A stretch of DNA of 64,000 nucleotides. It comes from Robertmurraya kyonggiensis (GTDB lineage: Bacteria; Bacillota; Bacilli; Bacillales; Cytobacillaceae). The stretch spans positions 372,001 through 436,000 of the forward strand of contig NZ_SWBM01000003.1 in NCBI RefSeq assembly GCF_005116465.1, written 5' to 3'. The position numbers were made by a program, and so were the translations under genes. This document shows, in pieces, positions 53,997 through 62,050 of the stretch (within the stretch, counting starts at the first letter, position 1; each line of letters starts with the position of its first letter). The notes beneath the pieces are model-generated. The model saw nothing but the letters and a program-made list of their open reading frames with translations. It was not told where the DNA came from and searched no databases.

Positions 53997-55325
53997 ATGA
54001 AAAATACATATGTTCCATCTCGATTTAATGCTTTATCTCGTACAGATGATGATGGGCTAGTTCTATTTAATAGTTACACAGGTGCCATTGCTCATTTTTC
54101 CGATACAGAAAAGGAAACGGTTCTCTCTTCTTTAAAAAGAGCTGGCACGGAGCGATTAGAAAACGAAATCCAAGAAGACTTGGTCAATAACGGATTTCTC
54201 GTTTCTAGTACAGTCGATGAAAAAAGAAGGGCGCAATTTTTGCACCAGTCTCTACATCGAACCGATATGATGCATCTTGTCCTTATGCCTACTGAGGCTT
54301 GCAATTTCCGTTGCAGCTATTGCTACGAATCGTTTGAACGTGGCAACATGAATCGGAAAATCAGAAACGGGTTAAAATCGTTCGTGCAGCAAAAGGCGGC
54401 AACTCTAACTGATTTACATATTAGCTGGTTTGGTGGAGAACCACTCATTGCCTTAGATGTCATCGAGGAGCTTTCCGAATCATTCTTAGAAGTTGCACAG
54501 GAACAGAATATCCAATATTCCTGTGACCTTGTGACAAATGGCTATCTTTTAACAAAAGAAGTGTTTCAGCGCTTGCTCTCTTGGAATATCAATCAATTTA
54601 TGATTACCATCGATGGAATTGGCGAGGTTCACGATAGTCGCAGACACTTAACAGGTGGCGGGAAAACTTTTGATACCATCCTCGAAAATCTTTTAGCGAT
54701 AAAAGAGGTATCTGGGTCATTTGATATCACCATTCGAACCAATTTTGATGAGGATAACTTGCAGGAGGCATCTGAATTAACAAGATTCCTAAAAGAGCAT
54801 TTTGCCGATGACAAGCGGTTCGGCATCCTCTTTCGACCTGTTGGCAAATGGGGTGGAAAGAACGATGACGACATCCCCGTTTGCAGTCGGACCATGGCTG
54901 ATAACAAGATTTGGGAGCTGACGGATGAGGCGATTACCGAAGGAGTCAACATGAGTTCAATGGTATCGGGGTCCATGATGCCATCTGCATCAGTTTGTTA
55001 TTCAGCAAAGCCCAACTCATTAGTAGTCGGGTCAGACGGACAATTGTACAAATGTACCCTCTCGCTTAATGAAGAGTTTAATAAAGTTGGAACCCTGCAC
55101 GAAGACGGCCAACTCGACCTGGACTATGACAAAATCGCCGGCTGGGTCACCTCAGGTGAAGAAACCGATGAAGGCTGCCAGTCCTGTTTTTACCGACCTG
55201 CCTGCCAAGGGAATCACTGTCCGTTATATCGCATGAGAACTGGTGAATCGCCTTGCCCTTATGAGAAACGAAGTATTAAAAAAGTCTTAAATCTTATCTG
55301 GAAAAACAGTCTTGAAAGGTGGTGA
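53997..55325 (+). CDS. Radical SAM/SPASM peptide maturase
   Basis: 442 residues. Residues 1-95 could form a peptide-recognition (RRE-like) region. The radical SAM motif is CNFRCSYC, Cys102, 106 and 109. After the barrel comes a SPASM domain with Cys-rich pieces CYSAKP, YKCTLS, CQSCFYRPACQGNHCP and a last SPCPYEK, able to hold two auxiliary 4Fe-4S clusters. Such enzymes install C-C, thioether or other cross-links, or epimerise residues, in ribosomal peptides. A 28-residue peptide gene starts 5 nt after its stop, and a terminator follows that gene. Modification type cannot be read from sequence. Confidence 0.88.
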   Translation: MKNTYVPSRFNALSRTDDDGLVLFNSYTGAIAHFSDTEKETVLSSLKRAGTERLENEIQEDLVNNGFLVSSTVDEKRRAQFLHQSLHRTDMMHLVLMPTEACNFRCSYCYESFERGNMNRKIRNGLKSFVQQKAATLTDLHISWFGGEPLIALDVIEELSESFLEVAQEQNIQYSCDLVTNGYLLTKEVFQRLLSWNINQFMITIDGIGEVHDSRRHLTGGGKTFDTILENLLAIKEVSGSFDITIRTNFDEDNLQEASELTRFLKEHFADDKRFGILFRPVGKWGGKNDDDIPVCSRTMADNKIWELTDEAITEGVNMSSMVSGSMMPSASVCYSAKPNSLVVGSDGQLYKCTLSLNEEFNKVGTLHEDGQLDLDYDKIAGWVTSGEETDEGCQSCFYRPACQGNHCPLYRMRTGESPCPYEKRSIKKVLNLIWKNSLERW

Positions 55326-55330
55326 ATTCG

Positions 55331-55417
55331 ATGCGTGTATTACGTCCAGCAACATCTCCAGTGAACGCTCAAAACACTGGCAAGATTATGAAGTCTGTTC
55401 CGGGGAGTTTGAAATAA
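55331..55417 (+). CDS. 28-residue candidate substrate peptide of the maturase
   Basis: ATG 5 nt after the maturase stop, with GGTGG 8 nt upstream overlapping that stop. The peptide begins MRVLRPATSPVNAQNTG, continues with a Lys-rich part and ends VPGSLK. It has no Cys, Trp, Tyr or Phe and no double-Gly leader. A terminator begins 10 nt after the stop, so the transcript is built to end with this gene. Candidate cross-link or epimerisation sites are Pro, Asn, Ser/Thr, Lys or Met positions. It does not match any RiPP precursor family I know. No transporter or protease lies next to it. Confidence 0.6.
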   Translation: MRVLRPATSPVNAQNTGKIMKSVPGSLK

Positions 55418-55426
55418 TGTACAACA

Positions 55427-55463
55427 AAAGGCTGGGTCCAATGGGTGGACCCGGCCTTTTGTT
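55427..55463 (+). terminator. Terminator of the maturase/peptide operon
   Basis: 13-bp stem AAAGGCTGGGTCC / GGACCCGGCCTTT (one T-G wobble) with a 7-nt loop and TTTTGTT. Confidence 0.9.
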
Positions 55464-55488
55464 ATGTGAATTCCGGAATGAGTATTCA

Positions 55489-55681
55489 TAGGCGGAAAAT
55501 TTCCGGTTAAAGTACCGAGAGGGAGCTTAAGAAGCCAATATTAGCGGAGATATTCCGCTTAACGGCTCAAAATAAGTGAAAATCCAATGATTTGGGTACG
55601 ATAAGCGGAAAAAACTCCTTTATTTTTATGCAAATATAGGGTTTTTCCAATATAAACGGAACTTTTCCAGTTATTTTTCAA
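55489..55681. repeat. Four-palindrome intergenic element, copy 2
   Basis: Units at about 55489, 55541, 55600 and 55651: GGCGGAAAATTTCCGG, AGCGGAGATATTCCGCTT, AGCGGAAAAAACTCCTTT, AACGGAACTTTTCCAGTT. The last is followed by TATTTTTCAAT, as in copy 1 at 44859-45050. Spacing 51-59 bp. Confidence 0.75.
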
Positions 55682-55687
55682 TCAACG

Positions 55688-55725
55688 AAAAAACTGCGTT
55701 TTTTATATAAAAAACGCAGTTTTTT
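55688..55725. terminator. Symmetric bidirectional terminator
   Basis: AAAAAACTGCGTTTTTT / AAAAAACGCAGTTTTTT, equally good on both strands. It ends the carbohydrate operon on the minus strand. Confidence 0.85.
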
Positions 55726-55735
55726 GTTATTCCAA

Positions 55736-55924
55736 TCACAACGTCTCTTCAATCCCCGTCTCAAGGGCGATTTCTTGACCGTCATGGTGAATCGTCAGTG
55801 CTTCTCCTTCTTCTAGAAGATAGCTTGTTGATTCTTTGTTTAACGTGATTTGAATCGTACGGCCTAGGTATTGCAAATGGAACGTGAGTGAGTTCCACTC
55901 TGCGGGAAGCACAGGCGATAAACC
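55736..55924 (-). pseudogene. C-terminal remnant of a GH65 disaccharide phosphorylase
   Basis: An open minus-strand segment of 62 codons plus stop with no start. It reads GLSPVLPAEWNSLTFHLQYL and then an all-beta tail ending GQEIALETGIEETL. This is the typical end of GH65 maltose/kojibiose/trehalose phosphorylases. Everything upstream is missing; the MalL stop is 43 bases away. It indicates deletion of a phosphorylase gene formerly between malL and the terminator. Confidence 0.65.
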
Positions 55925-55966
55925 TTTGCAAGGATTCTTCTGTCGTGAGGTCAGAGCCCTAGTACT

Positions 55967-57652
55967 TTATTTTGTTAAACGATATACCCTTGCTTCATAA
56001 GGCTTCAGGGTGAATCTGTCGATTGCTTGCGCTTCGTCCACATGATAGTTGGATATCAGCACTTCATTTGCTGAAAACTCAATGTTCTTTGGTAAAACAA
56101 ATTCAGGCGTATCCTCACTGAAATTGCAGATGACAAGAAGTTTGTCTTCCCCAAGCGTTCTTGTGAAAGCATAAATCTGTTCATCATCTTCATGAAGAAT
56201 ATCGTAGGTACCATAGACAATCACTTCATTTTTCTTACGCAGCTGGATTAATTTTTGATAGTAATAGAAAATCGAATCTTTATCCGCCAGAACGGCTTCT
56301 GCATTGATTTCTTTATAATTCGAGTTGACATTAATCCAAGGCGTTCCATCGGTAAAGCCTGCATTCTCGCTTGCATCCCACTGGATTGGCGTTCTTGCGT
56401 TATCACGACTGCGCTCATAAATCCCTTTAAAAATTTCATCATAGGAAAGGAAATTTGGCGTCAAATCGCGGTAAGCATTTAAGGTTTCAATGTCTCGATA
56501 ATCCTCAATGCTTTCAAACTTCACATTCGTCATGCCAATTTCTTCACCTTGATAGATGTAAGGCGTTCCCTGCATCATATGAAGGCAAGTTGCAATCATT
56601 TTTCCAGAAATGACTCTGTACTCATCCGAGTCATTGCCCCAGCGAGAAATCCCGCGTGGCTGGTCATGGTTACTCCAATACAAGCTGTTCCATCCTTCGT
56701 TCTCAAGACCTTTTTGCCACTTGGTAAAAATCTCTTTCAAATCAGTTAGTTTCCACTCCTGTGGATCCCACTTCCCATGTTTGCCATCACCAAGACCAAC
56801 ATGTTCAAAATGGAATACCATATTCAGTTCGTTTCTCGTTTCCCCTGTATACAGCTTCCCTTGTTCCACATTAACGCCCGGCATTTCACCAACCGTGATC
56901 GTATCGTAGTTGCTTAATGCCTCACGATTCATCTCTTGGAGGAATTCATGGATTCTAGGACCATTCATAAAATGTGGTCCTCCATTTCCATAAAGTGCAC
57001 CTTCTGCTTTTTCTCCCTCTGGATAACTTGTATCCTTGGAGATGAAATTGACAACGTCCATACGAAACCCATCGATTCCCTTATCAAGCCAATAACGCAT
57101 CATTTCATATACTTCTTGTCTAAGAACAGGATTTTCCCAGTTCAAATCAGGCTGTTTTTTACTAAAAAGATGCAGGAAATATTCGCCGGTTGTCTCGTCA
57201 TATTCCCAGACACTTCCGCCAAAAGCAGCTCCCCAGTTAGTCGGAGGCTGGCCGTTTTCACCTTTTTTCCAAATATAATAATCACGGTATGGATTATCCT
57301 TAGAAGATTTAGATTGCTGGAACCATTCATGCTCGTCACTCGAATGATTCACCACAAGGTCCATCATAATTTTCAAGCCGTGCTTATGAGCCTCTTCAAG
57401 CATTTCATCGAAATCTTCCATCGTTCCGAAATCATCCATAATGTTGCGGTAATCAGAGATATCGTAGCCATTATCATCATTTGGAGATTTATACACTGGC
57501 GACAACCAGATAACATCAATCCCCAATTTACTTAAATATGGAAGTTTTTCCGTGATCCCTTTTAGATCACCGATTCCATCCCCATTCGAATCATTGAAGC
57601 TGCGGGGATAAATTTGATAAATAACACTTTCTTTCCACCATGTTTTCTCCAT
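55967..57652 (-). CDS. malL: Oligo-1,6-glucosidase / alpha-glucosidase (GH13)
   Basis: 561 residues from the ATG at 57652 with GGAGG 6 nt upstream, the same length as B. subtilis MalL. GH13 motifs: DLVVNHSSDEH, GFRMDVVNF (nucleophile Asp near 199), TVGEMPG (acid Glu near 255) and YWSNHDQPR (near 325). Hydrolyses isomaltose, maltose and sucrose type sugars in the cytoplasm. Its partner phosphorylase is reduced to a remnant downstream. A LacI-type operator lies between it and the LacI gene. Confidence 0.92.
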   Translation of the reverse strand: MEKTWWKESVIYQIYPRSFNDSNGDGIGDLKGITEKLPYLSKLGIDVIWLSPVYKSPNDDNGYDISDYRNIMDDFGTMEDFDEMLEEAHKHGLKIMMDLVVNHSSDEHEWFQQSKSSKDNPYRDYYIWKKGENGQPPTNWGAAFGGSVWEYDETTGEYFLHLFSKKQPDLNWENPVLRQEVYEMMRYWLDKGIDGFRMDVVNFISKDTSYPEGEKAEGALYGNGGPHFMNGPRIHEFLQEMNREALSNYDTITVGEMPGVNVEQGKLYTGETRNELNMVFHFEHVGLGDGKHGKWDPQEWKLTDLKEIFTKWQKGLENEGWNSLYWSNHDQPRGISRWGNDSDEYRVISGKMIATCLHMMQGTPYIYQGEEIGMTNVKFESIEDYRDIETLNAYRDLTPNFLSYDEIFKGIYERSRDNARTPIQWDASENAGFTDGTPWINVNSNYKEINAEAVLADKDSIFYYYQKLIQLRKKNEVIVYGTYDILHEDDEQIYAFTRTLGEDKLLVICNFSEDTPEFVLPKNIEFSANEVLISNYHVDEAQAIDRFTLKPYEARVYRLTK

Positions 57653-57704
57653 AGTAAGTCCCTCCATTGAGCAATTTACTCAGTTTTACTATTGTTTGTG
57701 TAGG

Positions 57705-57718
57705 TTAAACGTTTACGT
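57705..57718. promoter_or_regulatory. LacI/CcpA-type operator before malL
   Basis: GTTAAACGTTTACG, with palindromic core TAAACGTTTA, lies between the LacI stop and the malL start. It fits both a local LacI operator and a cre site. Confidence 0.65.
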
Positions 57719-57742
57719 TATTGCCTATGTAAAAGAAAAGTT

Positions 57743-58750
57743 TTATATCTTTTCCTTTACACTCTTTCGTTCCACAATACTGTGTTTTAAAATACGGCTT
57801 TCGGAAAGTTGGTCTGTTTCCATCATTTCCAGAAGCATATGGCCAGCACTCTCACCCATTTCCATAAAAGGCTGTTGAACAGTCGTTAATGGTGGGATTG
57901 ACATGCTTGCTATATTAATATTATCGTAGCCGATAATTGAGATATCATCGGGTACATTAATCCCAAACTGATAAGCTGTGAACATCGCGCCAATTGCCAT
58001 TTCATCACTAGCTGCAAAGATAGCGGTTACATCAGGCTTTTGGTCGAGCATGCTTAGCATCCCAAATTTACCTTCAGTGAACATAAATCCTTCCCTTATG
58101 ACGATATTCTTATCATCAAATGAGATTTGATGGTCCTGCAATGCTTTCTTAAAACCTTCTATTCTTGGCTTTCCAGCAATCATATCCGTATCAGGTCCAC
58201 TAATCATCCCTATTTCGGTATGACCCTTTTTAATTAGATATTCTGTAGCAGAATATGCAGCCTCAAAGTCGTCTACCTTCACGTATGGAATCGGGAATAC
58301 TTCAGATTTGGTTGATAATAAAACAATGGGAACATTCATTATCTTGATAAACTCATAATATTGCTTTGTCATTACTTCACTGGTGAAGATGATTCCATCA
58401 ACACGTTTTTCACTCAACAGTTGAAGATATTTCATCGTTTTCTCCTCGTCTGATTCGGTGTGAGAAACGATGACACTTGAGCCATGTGCACTCGCCGCTT
58501 TTTCAATCCCCCTTAATAGCTCTGTTACGAGCGCTCCGGACAAAAACGGGAACAAAACGCCAATGGTATGAGTCTTTTTATTAATTAAGCCCCTCGCAAT
58601 AGCATTGGGTTGGTAACCCATCTCCTCAATAATCTCCAGGACCTTCTTTTTCGTCTTTAGTGAATATCCTGTCTGACCATTTAAAATTCGTGAGACGGTT
58701 GCTATTGATACATTCGCCGCCTTGGCAACATCCTTAATTGTATAAGCCAT
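57743..58750 (-). CDS. LacI-family sugar regulator
   Basis: 335 residues. N-terminal HTH and hinge helix: YTIKDVAKAANVSIATVSRI then YQPNAIARGLI. The periplasmic-binding-like domain follows (HTIGVLFPFLSG, IFAASDEMAIGA, IIGYDNINIASMSIPPLTTV). It probably represses malL and, through the same palindrome, the GH2/GH43 genes. An operator-like site lies before its own gene, so autoregulation is likely. Confidence 0.92.
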   Translation of the reverse strand: MAYTIKDVAKAANVSIATVSRILNGQTGYSLKTKKKVLEIIEEMGYQPNAIARGLINKKTHTIGVLFPFLSGALVTELLRGIEKAASAHGSSVIVSHTESDEEKTMKYLQLLSEKRVDGIIFTSEVMTKQYYEFIKIMNVPIVLLSTKSEVFPIPYVKVDDFEAAYSATEYLIKKGHTEIGMISGPDTDMIAGKPRIEGFKKALQDHQISFDDKNIVIREGFMFTEGKFGMLSMLDQKPDVTAIFAASDEMAIGAMFTAYQFGINVPDDISIIGYDNINIASMSIPPLTTVQQPFMEMGESAGHMLLEMMETDQLSESRILKHSIVERKSVKEKI

Positions 58751-58782
58751 CTCTCACCTTCTCAGCATTTTTGAATATTAGA

Positions 58783-58796
58783 GAAAACGTTTACGT
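58783..58796. promoter_or_regulatory. LacI/CcpA-type operator before the LacI gene
   Basis: GAAAACGTTTACGT, 33 bp upstream of the LacI ATG; closely related to the sites at 57705 and 61255. Confidence 0.6.
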
Positions 58797-58867
58797 AATT
58801 AAAATATCACATAGTGAAAACCCTTTCAATCTATTTTTTTAGAGGGAATTTTTCCTAAATTCGTTCA

Positions 58868-59333
58868 TCATGAGGACAACTATTGAAAGAAAGATGCAAA
58901 TAGTGTCCGCATGAAGAGCTCATGAAGACACTATTCGAAGTAAGCATATAAATAGTGTCCGCATGAAGAGCTCATGAAGACACTATTCGAAGTAAGCATG
59001 CAAATAGTGTCCGCATGAAGAGTGCATGAAGACACTATTCGAAGTAAGCATATAAATAGTGTCCGCATGAAGAGTGCATGGAGACACTATTCGAAGTAAG
59101 CATGCAAATAGTGTCCGCATGAAGAGTTCATGAAGACACTATTCGAAGTAAGCATGCAAATAGTGTCCGCATGAAGAGCTCATGAAGACACTATTCGAAG
59201 TAAGCATGCAAATAGTGTCCGCATGAAGAGCTCATGAAGACACTATTCGAAGTAAGCATGCAAATAGTGTCCGCATGAAGAGCTCACATGAAGACACTAT
59301 TCGAAGTAAGCATGCAAATAGTGTCCGCATGAA
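58868..59333. repeat. Tandem array of 52-bp palindromic units (about nine copies)
   Basis: The unit is AAATAGTGTCCGCATGAAGA, then GCTCATGAAGACACTATTCG and AAGTAAGCATGC. AATAGTGTC and GACACTATT are inverted, so each unit and each junction can fold. The first copy (58868-58897) is degenerate and the last one partial. Variants are GAGCTC/GAGTGC/GAGTTC in the loop and GCATGC/GCATAT at the junction; one unit has an insertion (AGCTCACATG, 59281). It fills the 680-bp gap between the LacI and GH2 genes together with nonrepetitive flanks. Confidence 0.92.
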
Positions 59334-59432
59334 TACTTCGAGACAATTGATAACTCTAGCTTTTTATAAAATTGATATTCTAAAAGAAACATCAACATTT
59401 TTTCCGCGCCATCACTATTCGCCACCCTCGGG

Positions 59433-61229
59433 TTAGATTGTATCCGGATGCCACATGTCATTAATGCGCTTAATCTCTTTCAGGTCGCATTTTGGCTTGC
59501 GGTCATAGGTTAGGATTCCGTTAATTTCTTGTTCAACGTCAGTTAATTGAGTGTAACAGTAGCCAAATAAAATCTTCGAACTATAGATAGCCTCCATAAT
59601 TCGTTTGTAATCAGCTAGATAATCTTCCACATTCGCAACTGAAGTATATCCCCATCCATTCGCATCATCGACTTTAAAGCCGATTCCTCCAAATTCCGTA
59701 AGTAAAATCGGCTCCCCTTCATGTTCAAATCCATTGGCATAAATGCCACGTCTCGCTGGCTGAGAATGAAGAATTCCATCTTTTGTTGCGAGATCTTCTT
59801 TAAATTTCTCATATTTTGCAATTTCATCTTTATTCCCGTGATTATAATTATGAACTGCGCAAATATCTGATTTTGTTAACTCCCAGCCATCATTTGAGAT
59901 GACGAGACGAGTTGGGTCAAGGGAATGAATCAGATGATACATCGCCAATGAGTGGTGCTGTTGCTGACGGTTCGAACGAATATGCGGTACGCCCCAACTT
60001 TCATTAATCGGGACCCATGCCACAATCGATGGATGGCTATAATCGCGCTCAACAATTTCAATCCACTCCTTCGTCAGACGTGCCACAGCGTCCTCACTAT
60101 AAGAAGGTGAAGCCGCACATTCACCCCATACCAAGAATCCTAGCTGATCTGCCCAATAAAGGAAACGCGGGTCTTCTACTTTTTGATGCTTCCGACAACC
60201 GTTAAAGCCCATTTCCTTCGCGAGCTCAATATCCTTCTTCAAGTCTTCATCGGTTGGCGCCGTTAACAAACCCTCTGGCCAATAGCCTTGGTCGAGAACA
60301 AGCTTTTGATAATAAGGTCGATTATTAAGATAGACCATTCCGTGTTCAGAATGAACCTTTCTCATCCCAAAATATGATTGAAGCTCATCTACTACTGACT
60401 CCCCTTGAAGAAGCGAAACTTTTACATCGAAAATGTTCGGATTCTCCGGAGTCCATGCCCATCCATCATTATGGAAGCTTGTTCGAAAGATTTTCCGATT
60501 AAAAAGATTAATTGAATGACGGTGGTATGGCTCTTGCAGTTCAAGTAGTTCTTTTGCGATCTTTTCTCCTTTAAAAAGGATCTCCATCTCTACCCTAGCC
60601 TGGTCATAATCTCCATCGACTTCACATTCTACGATGACTTCCCCTTCATCCACATTCGGAGTGAATTTAAGCTTCTTAATATGAGTCTGGCTCACGGGCT
60701 CGAGCCAGACCGTTTGCCAGATTCCAGTCGTTCGTGTGTACCAAATCGCATCGGATTTTTCCACCCAAAATTGTTTCCCACGAGGAATCGTTTCATCGGT
60801 GGAAGGATCCTCGACTCGAACAACAAGCATTTCTTTTCCACCCTGTAAGTAGTCGGTAATATCAAATTGAAAACCGACATGCCCACCTTCATGGAATCCA
60901 ACCAACTGCTCATTCACATACACCCAGGCACGATAATCCACCGCTCCAAAGTGTAGTACAACACGTTGACCTTGCCAGTTCGTAGGAACTTCAAATTGAC
61001 GACGATACCAGACAACATCATGGAAAGTAGAATCTTCAATACCACTTAATTTCGTTTGATAAGCAAACGGTACGTTAATTTGTTGATTAAAGGCCACACT
61101 CTGCTCTTTAAACCATTTTTCTTCCGTTCCCTTTTTTTCATCATCAAAAGTAAAATCCCAAACCCCATTCAAATTTAACCATTTCTGACGCACAAATTGT
61201 GGTCTCGGGTACTCTGTACGAAATGTCAT
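59433..61229 (-). CDS. Glycoside hydrolase family 2 enzyme
   Basis: 598 residues, no signal peptide. N-terminal jelly-roll sugar-binding domain (WLNLNGVWDFTFDD, WYRRQFEVP), Ig-like middle (170-270) and a TIM barrel with WVPINESWGVP (acid/base Glu) and LLTEFGGIGF (nucleophile Glu). Candidate activities are beta-galactosidase, beta-glucuronidase or arabinosidase; the family does not decide. GGGGAGGA before the ATG, and a perfect LacI/cre palindrome 26 bp upstream. Works with the GH43 and ABC genes upstream in the same direction. Confidence 0.88.
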   Translation of the reverse strand: MTFRTEYPRPQFVRQKWLNLNGVWDFTFDDEKKGTEEKWFKEQSVAFNQQINVPFAYQTKLSGIEDSTFHDVVWYRRQFEVPTNWQGQRVVLHFGAVDYRAWVYVNEQLVGFHEGGHVGFQFDITDYLQGGKEMLVVRVEDPSTDETIPRGKQFWVEKSDAIWYTRTTGIWQTVWLEPVSQTHIKKLKFTPNVDEGEVIVECEVDGDYDQARVEMEILFKGEKIAKELLELQEPYHRHSINLFNRKIFRTSFHNDGWAWTPENPNIFDVKVSLLQGESVVDELQSYFGMRKVHSEHGMVYLNNRPYYQKLVLDQGYWPEGLLTAPTDEDLKKDIELAKEMGFNGCRKHQKVEDPRFLYWADQLGFLVWGECAASPSYSEDAVARLTKEWIEIVERDYSHPSIVAWVPINESWGVPHIRSNRQQQHHSLAMYHLIHSLDPTRLVISNDGWELTKSDICAVHNYNHGNKDEIAKYEKFKEDLATKDGILHSQPARRGIYANGFEHEGEPILLTEFGGIGFKVDDANGWGYTSVANVEDYLADYKRIMEAIYSSKILFGYCYTQLTDVEQEINGILTYDRKPKCDLKEIKRINDMWHPDTI

Positions 61230-61254
61230 TATGAATCCTCCCCTAAAGATATGT

Positions 61255-61266
61255 GTAAACGTTTAC
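61255..61266. promoter_or_regulatory. Perfect LacI/CcpA-type operator before the GH2 gene
   Basis: GTAAACGTTTAC, a perfect 12-bp palindrome that overlaps the yesL-like stop codon. Confidence 0.7.
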
Positions 61267-61880
61267 TTGTTAGATACTGATAATCGGTACTTTTCGATTT
61301 TTGTAAACACTTGATGACTTAAATGGAAATTTAGATACCCATAAAGGCTGACCAAAATAAAGAGAGTAATTGGTAGAATATACACAACTAAGAATAGTAT
61401 CACTCCGCTAATCACAATCAACAAAGTTGTTGGAAAGTAGGCAAACGAGATAATAAACATGTTTTTGATGCTATCTTTTAGTTTCGAATCGTATTGAACA
61501 ATCAGTGGGAATAAAAGCGTACTCATACATAAAAAGGTTGCTGTGATTAAGACTAAAAGGATTTTAACCGGGATGAACCCTGCCGAAGTCATTTGGAATA
61601 CAATTTGAAAATCATAGAATAGAAGACTAGCGATTACCACCCAAATGATTTCGAATAGTAAGCTCTTTTTAAAATGAAGCTTAAAGTTGTTCCAAAAAGG
61701 CCTAAAAACACTTGTCTCTCCATCCATCTTCCATTCTCGAATAACGCCATACATGGCTGCTGTGGCGGGAAAAATGGTGACAATTGGGATACATGCAATC
61801 ACCCACAATAGATTCAGAAGAAAAAAGTTAGCTGCTTTTTCCCAAAGTAAATAAAACTTGTTATTCAGGATATTATTCAT
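61263..61880 (-). CDS. YesL-like (DUF624) membrane protein
   Basis: 205 residues from the ATG at 61880, 9 nt after AAGGA; a GTG at 61886 is closer to that site. Five membrane segments; the start LLWEKAANFFLLNLLWVIACIPIVTIFPATAA is the DUF624 hallmark (residues 12-43). YesL-type proteins accompany CUT1 sugar importers and pectin or arabinan hydrolases in Bacillus and may assist the transporter. Between it and GH43 lies 170 bp of plain spacer. Confidence 0.85.
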   Translation of the reverse strand: MNNILNNKFYLLWEKAANFFLLNLLWVIACIPIVTIFPATAAMYGVIREWKMDGETSVFRPFWNNFKLHFKKSLLFEIIWVVIASLLFYDFQIVFQMTSAGFIPVKILLVLITATFLCMSTLLFPLIVQYDSKLKDSIKNMFIISFAYFPTTLLIVISGVILFLVVYILPITLFILVSLYGYLNFHLSHQVFTKIEKYRLSVSNK

Positions 61881-62050
61881 TTTCACCAGTCCTTAGATGT
61901 AGGTGCGAAAAATAAAAATTATCGCTCAAAACAATTATATTAAAATTAGGAAAAATCCGATATAGAAAGATGGAAAAATGACCTATACATTTGGATGTCA
62001 GGTCATTTCGTATAAGTAGAACATGTAGACAGCTTTTTATTTGAGAATAT

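Noticed and set aside
56936-57535. 199-codon plus-strand open frame within malL
   Set aside because: It is antisense to a conserved GH13 gene, has no ribosome site and shows no protein-like composition.
58868-59333. CRISPR array
   Set aside because: Units are tandem and nearly identical over the whole 52 bp, with no unique spacers and no cas genes anywhere in the window.
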